A model generated the notes under the pieces. The model saw only the letters and a list, made by a program, of their open reading frames with translations, was not told the DNA's origin and searched no databases. A stretch of 64,000 bases of DNA. It comes from Patagioenas fasciata (lineage: Eukaryota > Chordata > Aves > Columbiformes > Columbidae). The position numbers and the translations under genes were made by a program. The DNA is taken from NCBI RefSeq assembly GCF_037038585.1, contig NC_092521.1:56457898-56521897 (forward strand). Direction: 5' to 3'. Shown one piece after another: positions 1-24,700 of this stretch. The first letter of the stretch is position 1, and every line of letters starts with the position of its first letter.

Positions 1-604
1 ATGGGGTGGATGAGCAAAGTTCAGTTAGGTTAGGTAAAGACCCCTATGAAGCATGAGAGCTGGTGAGGGTTGACTGCACTTCTTCCCATCTTCAGAAGTA
101 AACAGATGCTTTTTCACCACTGGGAATAAAAGAGTAGTCCTGAGGAACCGGCGCTGTTAACAGATGCCAAAAATGCTTCACAATGAGTATTAATACACAG
201 ACTTCTAACCCTTCAGAAATAAATACACAATTTCAGTAGCATCTTCAGTGTTTGCACTGTGTATTTTCTTCCGTAACAGCTTACGCAGCAGTTGGTCATT
301 CAAAATGAGAGCAGTGTAGGTGCACCAGCATTGATCCAAAACTTGTTTTGGTCCCTCTCTTCCCTCTGCCTTGTCCTGCCTTCGCTGCCATCCTTACTCT
401 GCATGGGAAGTGACTGTCAAGCGGTACAGAGGGAGAAAGGAGAAAATCTCCTCTAGCACGTGGAAGCTTTATTTAAAATATATTCGCTATTTAAATTTGA
501 ACAGCAACTGTGGAGCATAGGGTATTTTCGAAACCAGAATTCTGTAGTTTCCTACTTCAAATATTGCAGGAAGAGTTAACAGGATTGTAATCCCTTGGCT
601 GATT

Positions 605-645
<41 letters not shown>

Positions 646-3600
646 AACGAAAAAAGGAAGAAAAAAAAATTTTGAATCTTAATTATTGTTCCTGATAACT
701 GCAAGAACGAGAGAGGAAAAAAAAAAAAAGGTGAAGGTATTTTTTTCCGTTTCAGATCCCTGGAGACTATGGGTAGATGTTCTCCTTGTGAAATGTCTGC
801 CTCGTGTGATTTATTGCAGTTCGAGGAGGGTGGAATTCAAAGTCCTGGTCCTGGATGGTTTCATTGGTAGACTACGACGCTTCTGCTGGGTTTTGAACCT
901 GGCTGAGGAGTTTTCAAAGTTCTTGGTGGTCCTTCAAAAACGTAAAGGTTTGCTGACCCTGACAACTTGAGGATAAATTTGCAATTCTTCACCCTGAGAA
1001 CTCAGAGCCACAGCATTAAAGATTTGCCATGTTACCTTTTTCTCTTAAAGAGACAAGCATTTTGACGTGTGTTTGGTTTCTTGTTTTCAACAGTGGCTTT
1101 TTGATATAAGGCCTTTGAAATGTTGGGGTGAGAGCATAAAAAATGGTTGAAGTAGATGGAGATTTATTAAAACATGTAGTTTGTTGTATTGATCTGCAAT
1201 TTAGCACTTCATCTTTCCGATTCTTTGGATGTCAAAATACACTTGAAAGTATAGCATGGGTTTCGTGTCTATCATATCATTCTCAAGACGTGATTTTTCT
1301 TTTAGTTGTGGTTTTGTTTTTGGGGTCAGAATATCTATACAGAGTCATGTAGTGATTTACCCAGTGAGAAGAGGATTTTCCTGTGTGATTACCTCCTCTT
1401 TATTTGTGCATTTATGAATCCTTTTTTTCAGAAATTCTTATATAGCTGCTGCTGCTCAAATTGCCATGGTTTTTAAAGAGAATAATGCTTATTGATAGTT
1501 CCCACATGCATTGGCAGGCACATCTAAAACCTGTACTTTTGTGTTCACGGCTTGCATAATATAAAATTTAGAGATTGCTTGTCAAACTAAGTGTCAGCTG
1601 AGTTTCCTAGGAAACTCACTGAAGATATTTATAAAACTACAGATCAGCTTAATAATAGATATAATAATGTCAGTAGCTCATGATTTTTTTTTTAACTTTA
1701 TCAGTCCGTTTTTCTTTGCTTTAATTTGTTGGCAAACCAAACCACTGCATTTCCAAACAGAGCAGTGAAGACTTTCCTTTCAATATCTTGTGTAATTTAT
1801 TTAAATAAGGAAAAAAAAAAAGTCATTTGTACTTGTCCATGTAAGAAAATGTAAAACACCATACCGTAAAATTAAGAAGTGTCGTGCTAAGTATCAGACT
1901 GAGTCCTTCATAAATAAAACCACAATTGTGAAGTAGAAGTATAAATATTATATCATATGTTACAGTTTTATTCACGGTTGAGTTGAATGCATGAGTCTAA
2001 AGTTCATTGTACATGCATGCAAAGAAGCCATTGCAGAGTTAACATAAATCCCAAATATGGGTTTCTATAGAAGCTGCATAAATAGAAGACCTGTCAGTAT
2101 TTTAAAAAGGCATCATTCTGTGAAAATAATTTTATCCCTGAGCTGAAAAAATCGGGATCTAAAAAGAGAGAATAAGTGATACTGGTGTCCATTTTTATTC
2201 ATTTTTCTGCTGTTGTGTTTTCCTCACACTTGATTCTTTGAGTGGAGACGTGTGTGTTACCACAGTTGGGAGGTATCCTCATACTTCAAATTAAAATTTT
2301 AGTCATGTAAATTTAAAATTCGTTGGTGTGTATATATATGTATATATATAAAAAGAATGTCTGTTATGCCAGAACGTAATTATTAGAGGCGTTTAGGATT
2401 AGTAGGAATTAATCCTCTTTAGAAAGCAATTTTGAAAAGTGATTCCAGTTCTCCCATTTTAATACAGTAATGAGAATGAGGTTACTGTATTTAGTAGTGA
2501 GGCAGTACTGACTCCTTATCTCATCTGGAATCCATTACTTGCACCTCCTATGTACATTTGTCTGTCAAAGCTATTTTTTTTTACTGTGCTAATTATCCAA
2601 GTAAGGAGCTTATATAAAGGATATTCAAGAACTGATTTGCTTTCAAAAAAGTAAAGAGTGTAGCTTTTTGTCTTTCTGTGCCTGGAAATCTCAGTGCACA
2701 TATAATGTAGGTGCAAAAGAAATCTCAGGAAGCCTGTCCATCACATACCGAAAAGGTTAATTTTCTGTAAAGCTAAGAAATTTAGTCAAATCCTAATAGT
2801 CATTGCATTTTGATGTATTGAATGCTTAGTGGTATCATTGCAGTTCGATACAGTAGGGTGGCAGGTATAAACTTGTAAGCCATTGCATTTATAGATAGCA
2901 TGTGGCCAACAACATTACAAGCATAAAATGCTAGCACTGCTATGTCAAGTGATATTTTTTAAGCGTGTGGTATTCATCAGAGCTCACCTTCTTGTAACCG
3001 CAATGTTGCGGTTTAGTGTATTTGAAATGGGTCCTATTTCTGGGAGGAGACTGACGATTTCTAAATGGAAGACGACTTGGGCTGATACGTAGGATATCTA
3101 ATTTGGAGACTTACTCCCAACCCTGCCGTGGATTATTTGCAATGTAACTCTGCGTTACTCGCTCCTCTGTTGTGTAGCATAATTGGCCTGGTTGGAAAAT
3201 GCAAATGCTCAACAAATAACCTTCCTGAAGTGCTTGTTGTATAGGTGAGAGAGATGTGGATTGGTAGTAAAACTGTGTTTAATCATTTTGGATAAATTTG
3301 ACCAACATGACTTTGGTACTGGGGAGACAAGATATATCATCTCTGATTTATACATCAAATCCCGAAGGATTGCCTCTGCAAGAAAAATGCTGCTTCACGC
3401 TGTCTTGCAAGGTTTGTGACAGAGTCATGTTTGTGCACAAATGCTCACTTCTGTCCCCAGGCACAACTAGAGCCCTTTCCCATGTCAGCCGTGCTTGAGG
3501 AGCGTTTTCTCCCCTGACTTCTGTAGTGTTTATTGACCCTGGGGCTGTGCAAGCAATCGCGCTGCCCACAGTGGCTTGCCAGCTCTCCCTCAGGCTCCTG

Positions 3601-5502
3601 CCCGTTTACTGCGGCCTTGTTGAACCTGCCAGCCTTGCAACCTCACTGCACTGAGAGACCTGGATTCACCCCTCTGCTAACCTTTTACTAGGTCTGTCAG
3701 ATCAAACTGTGAAGAAACTGGACAGAAAAGTTATTTGGAAATACAGGATTGCTGCATGAATAGCTGTATTAAGGATAATTGCTTCTCGTTTAGGAAGAGA
3801 TTGAGCTTAGAGATGTTTTTGTTTGGGGCTTTTTTGCCTTCTTTTTTCATCCTATGTGCTGCAAGCCTGAGATGAGAGTTGTGTTAATGATAGGTGAGCC
3901 TGTTAAAAACACATTGCTCTGCTCCAGCGTCTGCATTAACTGTGGGGGTAACTGAAGTTAAACTTTGCTTAATCAATAATCTCAAGGTGATTAAAATCAT
4001 CTGACCAGAAGGTTTGTTCTGAATACAGCTTCTTTCTCATGGGGACTGTAACTGACTATAAAGATGTACTTTTGTATCTTTATGTAAGTTTTTGGTGGGG
4101 GAGAAGGATTTGTGAAAAGATTATTTTTCTTTAGAGTTCATTCAGGATAGTTTTATTATCAGGCACCCTTTGTGTTGCGCTGAACAGTGATTTTTTTAAA
4201 CAATATGCTTAGCCATCATACCTCAACCACCCAGAAAGAAAAACTGGATATTCTAACTGTAGATATTGCATTTTGTTTCTGTTTTGTAACAGTAGAGGTT
4301 CAAGAAGGAAAAATAGTATAAATAAATCTATACATAGTGTATTTTCCTTTCAGTTTGTATCCGTGGGAAAGTGCTATAAGGCTTTTAGTGGAGTATATTT
4401 TTCGACTGGTCAGTGTGTGACCCCGGTGTTAACAGTGAGTCACATTGCAAGTCAAGAGTTCACTATTTTTTTGTCTTTCCCACTCCATCTAAGGAGATTC
4501 CACATACATGCCCAAGTAAAATTGGGAAAAACTTGCAAATTAGTAAACAAATCTTGATAATATTGTAACAGGGTAAGTCAGCTGGTGACATATTCACTGC
4601 CAAATACCAAATAAGAATGTAGAAATTCAAGAGAGTTTCTAAGACATACAGGCAGTCCGGGGAAAATGAGACAGCTGGGCTCACACGAAATCTGAGAAAT
4701 GGGTGAAAGTGAGAGGGAAGAACCTGCCTATTTTAGCTATACATATAAAATCACATTTTTGTGTCCTTACTACTACCATTCTAACGTGTTCTAGGAAAGA
4801 ATTAAAGCTTAAGAAGATTTTTTTTAATAACTAGAGAGTGTGGTTTCCCTCTTTTTTTCTGGTTCCCTTTTCTCTTGTCCTTCCATACAGCTTTAAGTTT
4901 TTGTTTCACCTTACTCATCTCACAGAATTTTCACAAGGTAAAGCGTCAGCCTAGTGAACCTCTGCTTCATGACGTTTTTGCTTTCTACTTATGCTTTAGT
5001 TGCAGTGTTTGAGGGTAGCATGTCAGTGCGAAGCTAGTTGTGTATATTAACAAGCATTTCTGCTGACATTTGTGAGACCATAATTAACATAACATTGTGC
5101 TAGATTAGCATTATGCAACCCTTCACCCCATTTTCTTTTTTAATCCCCCAAATATTTTTTATGTGTAAACATCCATATAATATTATGACACATGGCTAGT
5201 CTTAGTGCTTTTTAGTGGACCTCACAAAATTATAACATTTAACTGCATTTGGACTGCTTGTGGGTACAACATAATGGTACGTGTAGAAGAAACAAAGTGT
5301 ATTGGAACAAAGTCTGGGTAAAAAGTTATTTGGCTCTGAAAGTGTAACCTCAATCAATGTAAGTAGATCACCAGGCTCCTACCTTTGTCGTTGGACTTGA
5401 GTTTTACTTTGCAGCGGGAGTCTAAACCAGAAAAGGCACTGAAGAGTGTTACGCTAAGACAGTATTTTACATACTTAAGTGTATGTTTCATTTTTCTTCT
5501 AG
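1..5502 (+). other. GNAL intron (left part outside the window)
   Basis: AT-rich intron upstream of the first visible GNAL exon, ending in a TTTTTCTTCTAG acceptor at 5502. I see a (TA)n tract at 608-643 and short AT-rich runs near 2330-2352. I found no upstream GNAL exon, no CR1 piece and no supported small gene. The intronless CHMP1B gene, which sits inside GNAL in human, is not present in this stretch. Confidence 0.7.
608..643. repeat. (TA)n microsatellite
   Basis: About 18 TA dinucleotides in a GNAL intron, followed by an A-rich stretch. Confidence 0.9.
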
Positions 5503-18345
<12,843 letters not shown>

Positions 18346-19890
18346 GGGGGATCACCGTGGAACCTGTGGTTTTAAAGTCTTTGCTCCTTACTCTTTCTCT
18401 TGATACTACCCCACACAGGATGGAGGAATATACTATAGAAATGTCAGTCTCTTCACTTGGTTTACTTTAACTATTTAACCTTAAAGCTGATTTGAAGCAA
18501 GTTTGGGTTGATTTTTTTTTGTTTTCCTTCATGCTTTTTGGGACTATTTTTGTGCTTTATTTTGACATGCCACTTCTTCGTCATTCCACTAAGCCCTTCG
18601 GCTACCTCTGTTCCCTTAGGTTTTGTGTTTTATTAACTGAACGCGACCTGCTAAATATTTTTTCCAGCAAGTAAGCGTCAGTTCAAACTGGTATGTCAGC
18701 TGGATGACACTAAAGTCATACCTGTCCCTCTGTGTGGGTTTCCTTTTTATCATGACATTGAAGAGTACTTGATGGGTGAGGAAAAAAAAAGATTAATGCA
18801 CTTTGTATCAGGTTATTAAATACTGTTGAGGAAGTAGACACACAATGTAGCAGCACCACAATATTTATTACTCTGTCACAGTTTTTAGCATTTCTGAGTT
18901 GCAGGTCCGCTGATAAAGTGACCTCCTCTTTTAAGCCGTTACTGGCACAGGAAGTAGAGTAGATAATGAGAGGAACAGTGAAGACAAAGCAATTTTTTTC
19001 TGGGGTTTTGGAGCGAAGTGTCTCTGCACACCTCAGGCATTTGAATTACAGCTACTTTTCAGCCTGTTGCATCTGGGCAGAAAATTTACCACCCTCACTT
19101 ACGTTATTTGTGCTGTCCACAAATGATCCTTTTAGTTCCGATCATTCTTGGACAACAGTCCTCTCCCTATATATATATTTTTTTTTTGTTTTACTGCTGG
19201 TTTATTATATTGTACAGACTGTAAAATGTAATATTATTTTGTACAACTTTATTGAAGAAAAATACTTGTAGAAGATCTTTGTGCCTTGATTATGGCTGTA
19301 CCTGTAAAATGAGCTAAGATGTAAGTATGTTTTTGATTGCGCTGTACAGCTTGATGTCAACCTTACCTGCAGCAGTGACTGGAGGTAAGAACTTTATCTG
19401 TAGAGTTTAGGGGTTTTTTTCTGGTTTATATAAAAATGCTCTTTAGTATAAAAATTATAAATTATGCAAATTAACCACTTACCTTTCCAAGTAAGGTATT
19501 ACAGTCACCGGATGTTGCAGCAAACATGCCTTTCTCTTTCGAAGTCTCAGCTTTAAAACATTGGAATTCATTCGAGTGTCCAAATTGCAACCTGGTGTTG
19601 TTTTAATGGGAACCAAGGATTTTGGATTTTTTTTCCTTTATATTTAGAAAATATGTTTGGTAATTCTTTGGTCATTCATAGAACTTCACAATTGCACCGA
19701 CCAATTGTGAATGTGTAAAAGCACCATTATATAGAGCTCTTCAATCTTTGTACCAACAGCGGCTTTCATTGTGCAAGTAAATAGCGAGAAAGAAGAAAAA
19801 AAAAAGGTGTATAAACCCTTGTGTCTGGCCTAAGAGAATTACAAGATGACATTTTTATTTCTCTTTTAATAAAGAGACACATTAGAAAAT
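18346..19890 (+). other. GNAL: GNAL 3' UTR (end estimated)
   Basis: AT-rich sequence continues from the GNAL stop codon without any ORF of note. A canonical AATAAA lies at 19868-19873, so cleavage about 15-25 bases later is likely. Earlier or later sites are possible, because the following 1.9 kb is equally AT-rich. The end point is an estimate, not seen directly. Confidence 0.55.
19868..19873 (+). terminator. Candidate poly(A) signal of GNAL
   Basis: AATAAA hexamer about 1.5 kb after the GNAL stop codon, on the coding strand, followed by AT-rich sequence. It is the first canonical hexamer I noticed downstream of the stop. Confidence 0.5.
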
Positions 19891-21788
19891 GGTTTTATTT
19901 TAAATATTGTAGAATCAAAATGTGTGAATATTTCTCAAACTTGAATAATTTATGCAAATGACATTCTCAAAACAAGTTGTGGTACAGTACAATATATAAA
20001 AAGCAAGAATTGCTGTAGCAATAAGGCATGTCCTTTTTAGTAACTATAACACTGCTTTATATTTTATACATAGGTGTTTTATGTCTGTGACTATATACTT
20101 TTCCTGTGTCCAAGATAACCTGTACAAATGTCTAAAATTACAGTTGCAATAACAGAAACCTAGAGAAGTGTTAGACTACATTACTTTATAGAGTGTTTGA
20201 CCACACTTTGGACCATTCCCCCACTTCATTTTAAATTGAAGGAGATACTAAGAGCTAACACGTTGCCCACACTGGCATATAAATCTGCAGGTTTGATTCA
20301 CTTTTTACTGTAAGCATTGTTATTAGTTACAGACCCCAATCTCTCAGATTTTTAAATTCAGCCTACAGCCAAATTCAGAACTTGTTTCTATTTGATGATA
20401 AACAAGCCCATTTTAGATACTGTTAATAAGACCATTTCCCCTTCTCAGAAATGCGAATACTTTGATATCTATATGGTCAATGTAATTATCGGATATTTCC
20501 CAGAAAGTGAAAGGCTGGGTGGAATAAGCTAGTACTAAACAAAATGCCCAAATACAAAGATTCTCTCACTTCCCATGCCAAAGAAAGTAGTAGAGCGAAT
20601 ACCAAGAGCCGTCTTTTCTTTGAAAACACCCCCCCCCCACCCAGGAGTTTAGGTTGGAGCTCCCGGCCTGTGTAGGAATGTCAGCAGGAAAACTGGTCCT
20701 GGTGTGAAACAGCCCCTCTGGTTTTGCTGGGGCAGGTGGGGAGGAGCTGTAGGTTTGTCAGCTCTTCCCTGGCACACTGCAGGACAAGGCGCTGAGCTCA
20801 GATTTTTTTACGTTCTCCGCGCTGCCAACCAGGCCGGGGACTTGGCCTCCCCACGGAGGAGCTCGTGCAGTTCAAAACGTGACTCTACAAGAAGTGAACG
20901 GAACTTGGCGGCCCTGCCGGCATCTAAAGTAACGTGTGTTCCTGTCCCTCTCTGGCCGTAGCCTGAGGGCCAAGGTGTAGGATAATGTTACTGCAGCTGT
21001 ATTTGACCTTCCTTCTTGCAGAAGATCGGCAAGTGGAGGGCCCCTCGCCACACAGATCTCTGGGATGCAACAGGGCCCTCTTTTTTTTTTTAAGCTCATC
21101 GTAGCACATCTTTTTAAAAATAGCAGCTTGAGGTGTCACCCTAATTTTTTTAGCAGGTTTCAACTGTGTATCAGCAAACTGGATCCACAAGCTTCTTCCC
21201 GTTGTTGTCTGGTAGACGATAACTGCAAATCGTAGTCAGCTAACAATTTAATCCATCAGGAACTGGAAGATTTCTTGTCCCAAACCTCAGTCCTTTACAT
21301 CTGACATCCTAAAAAGGCTACGGAAATCCGCATCTCTCAGTGCTGTTTGTAGTTTCTGCCTGACCCTAACAAAGAGAGTATGACATGAGAAGGGCCATGC
21401 AGCAATAAAACAGAGAAACCTTTCCAGTTTGCAGGACTGAGCCTCCACCAGGGGTAAGACACTAGTGCAGAGAAGTGATGAGGCTATAGGATTTACATAA
21501 TGTACAGTTACACTTTTAATATACATATTTGATACAAAAATTATAGCAGGAAAAGGACTCATTTGATTGTAGAATACAGTATTTTTGTACAGCATGAAAC
21601 GTTCATTTCAGTTAATTATTTATCCTGTAGTAGTCATATCAGCTGTATAGGACTTCTATGGTATGTGTAAATGCAACCTGCCTTCAGACTAGCAATCAAA
21701 TTAGGTCATTTGCTGGCATGAATATAGTCTGATGTTTGACTGTTCTCAGCTTTGGTATTTCAGTGACTGAATGCAGATGTCTGGCTCT
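19891..21788. other. Convergent gap between GNAL and MPPE1 3' ends
   Basis: AT-rich, no gene seen. It presumably contains the MPPE1 3' UTR on the minus strand. ATTAAA-type hexamers on the minus strand occur at 21515-21520 and near 21247, but I cannot decide the true poly(A) site. A short poly(C) run lies near 20629. The two transcripts may overlap here. Confidence 0.5.
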
Positions 21789-24700
21789 TCATACTGCTTT
21801 ATGCTTACTGATTAAATGCTGAGCAAAATAAAATGGTGGAGTGAGAAGCTGAAAACGAGCTAGTACCAGGATTACAAGCAGAGCACCTGCTGCCCAGTAG
21901 ATAGTAAAGACTCTGCTCTCATACGGAAGGAAGCATTTTTGGAGGGAGAAGTCGGTTGGTGTTATGCTGCCCTGGAAAAGAAATGAAGACTGTCACTTTG
22001 CTGTTACAGTGGGTTCTGAATCAGGAGTAAACACCGCAGCTGCCAGATCTCCAACTTCTAAATTCTGTGTTGGGTGGCGAGGGTTGGGGCCAGTTTCCCA
22101 GTACCAGTGCCTTCTCCAGGGGGCTGAAGAGTCCGTTCCTTGCGGTGCTGGGCACTAACTGGACTATTCACCAGGCCAACATTAGCCCAGAGGCCAACCC
22201 TTCCCTCTGTTCCACCTAGCCTGAGCAGAGAGCTGGGCTCCTCATCCGATCTGCCTTCAAGAGAAGCCTGACTTTAGCTGCTGCAAATCCACCGGGAAGG
22301 AGCCTTCCCAGGCTAAAGTTAGGTGTTAGGAATGTGCCCCTTCCTCCCCGCAGACCCTCCTCCTACCCAGTACGTGCTGCAAAAACCACGTTGGCTAAAC
22401 CAAATTACGAACATGAACTATCAACAACAAAGAACTTCATTGGGTTTTGGCTCGACTTTGCAGTTTAAATAAAGTTTACAAGGGACCGAGGCTGACTTAA
22501 ACCAGTAGTGAAGATGATGCAACTTTAATTAGCCAACCTCTTGTTTTGCAGTGAAGATGCGCTGTCTGGTGTGTGCAGAGAGCATTTTTGTAGTATTTTG
22601 AAGGCAGCTACTCTCAGGAATATGGAATAAACAGAACCACTTTGGACAAAAAATGTTAACAGTTGCATAGAACTAATTTAAAAGTTTGGGGTTACCTGTG
22701 TATTAAGCGGCCTAAGCTCAGCGGTAAAAATAACACGAAGGATTTGCCCCCCAAGTCGCAGACTGCTCCGTAAACAGATTGTAGGTTTTGCTTCTTGCTC
22801 CAATTTCTAGGAGTTCTGTTTTATTTTTGAACTGGGGAACTAATTGATTTACCTCTAAGGATATATACTGAGCACTGGAACTGCCTGCGAGAGCATAACC
22901 ACCAACACACTGTATAAAATGTGAATGGCAAAGGAGGTGGCAGACAGTTGGCCTGTGACAAACGTTTTCACTGTGTGAAGCGGTTAATGCACAAGTTGGA
23001 AAAACCACGATCACCATGCGAAAGAGTTTGAGGTGGATACGGTCTTGTTTTCATAGTTGGTATATCAACCAAGCCAAACTACTCTTTCTACTGTTCAGTG
23101 CACAATACTGATTATTTTTACAAGTCAATAGTTTACAATGCACCCTCTTTATAAGAAAATGGTAGATGCTTGTACCCAGATACTAATTAGATCTTTAAGA
23201 GCATTGCTTTGTACCACACCGAACGTGTGGCTCCCACAGATGTACTTTATTATAAAGTGGATGCAGTGTACTGAGTGGGTTGGGTGGGTAGGCAATTTTT
23301 TTTAATTTTTTTTTTTGTTTTTACAGGTAGAATCAGTTTTAAAATATAGCTGACTGCCATGTTGATTTATTTATGAAAGTTATCTGACAAAAATAAAAAA
23401 ACCAATTAAAACTTACCATGATGAAACTAGGATTGTTTCTATTCCTCCAACTGAATGACGGGACGCTGATTTCTGGAATTTTCCCCGCGTGTAGCACTTC
23501 ACAAGCACTATGTGTGTGCCCACTGAGAATCAGCCGGGGATGAAACCACCACATCAGCTAGAACACAAAATGGTAAAGCACAAAATTTAAGTCATAACAG
23601 AAAAAAATGCAGCTTAAGACCCTTTTTTTTTCCTTCTGACAGAAATAAATTCTGAGAATTCCAATGTTCTCACCAAGTTTTGTGGAACTCTGTTTTCCAA
23701 TAAAACACACATTGATATTATAATATCACTGATACCTGTTTGTCCCTCATCCCAAAAACTGGAACTCTTTTTTTTGCCACTAAAGATGAGAAAACAAAGG
23801 CAGCAGCACACTGTTGACATCACAAGGAGAAAAACCTTGGGTTTACTAAAGCAATGCTATTTTCTTGTCTAAGGGAGAACCTTGTACTGCCAATCTTGAG
23901 TGAAGACAATTTATGCAGAAGGAAACAAATACCGCCCATTAGGTTTGCAGAGAATATTTTCTTATAGTGACTAATTCAGCAAAAGCAGTGCTTTCCAAGT
24001 GTTGGAACGTAGTGGCTTTCTGCTGGGTCTGTCAATAATTACATTGTACATGAAACACAAAATGCTAAATGAGAGTTAGCAGCCCTGCAGCAGACAAGAG
24101 CTCTGGGACTTGCAGCCAGTACCTGGGAATCCCAGCAGCACTGAGGCCAGGACAGCAATGAGCCTCAAGGGAGCAGCTCTAACGAGCGGCCTCTCAAAGG
24201 CCTCATTAAAGCCCGAGCAGCTGTGCTCTGTTTGTCTCAGCTAACATTTCCACCATTTTTTAATCTAATCTTTCTGCTCATGTCCCCCACCCACCCACCA
24301 ATAGTCAAATTTCCTAAGAAATCAAACCTTTTGTGACGCTTCTTGAGACAGTACATCATACTTCTCTTGAAAGGGGATGTTCTTCTCCTCTGGAGGAGCA
24401 GAATCTTCTCCGGTGCATTCAGCGTCGCTGCTCCGATAGAGAGGGTAATGCTGGAAGACATTCAAAGCAAGGGTCAGTTGACAACAACCCAGCCGTTCCG
24501 CAGCAGTAATAAATACACTAAAAACGTGTCAGTGTGTTGCCTCACCCCACCCCCAACACACCTGTAAAAGGATGGGTTCTGAGGCTGGAAGCTTTTCCAC
24601 ATCACTGCACCTTTTGTTGGAATGATTCGGTTTCTGTGAATAAAATCAATCCATACATATTGTCTTCACCTATGTGTACCTTAGGGGTGGGGAAGGAAAG

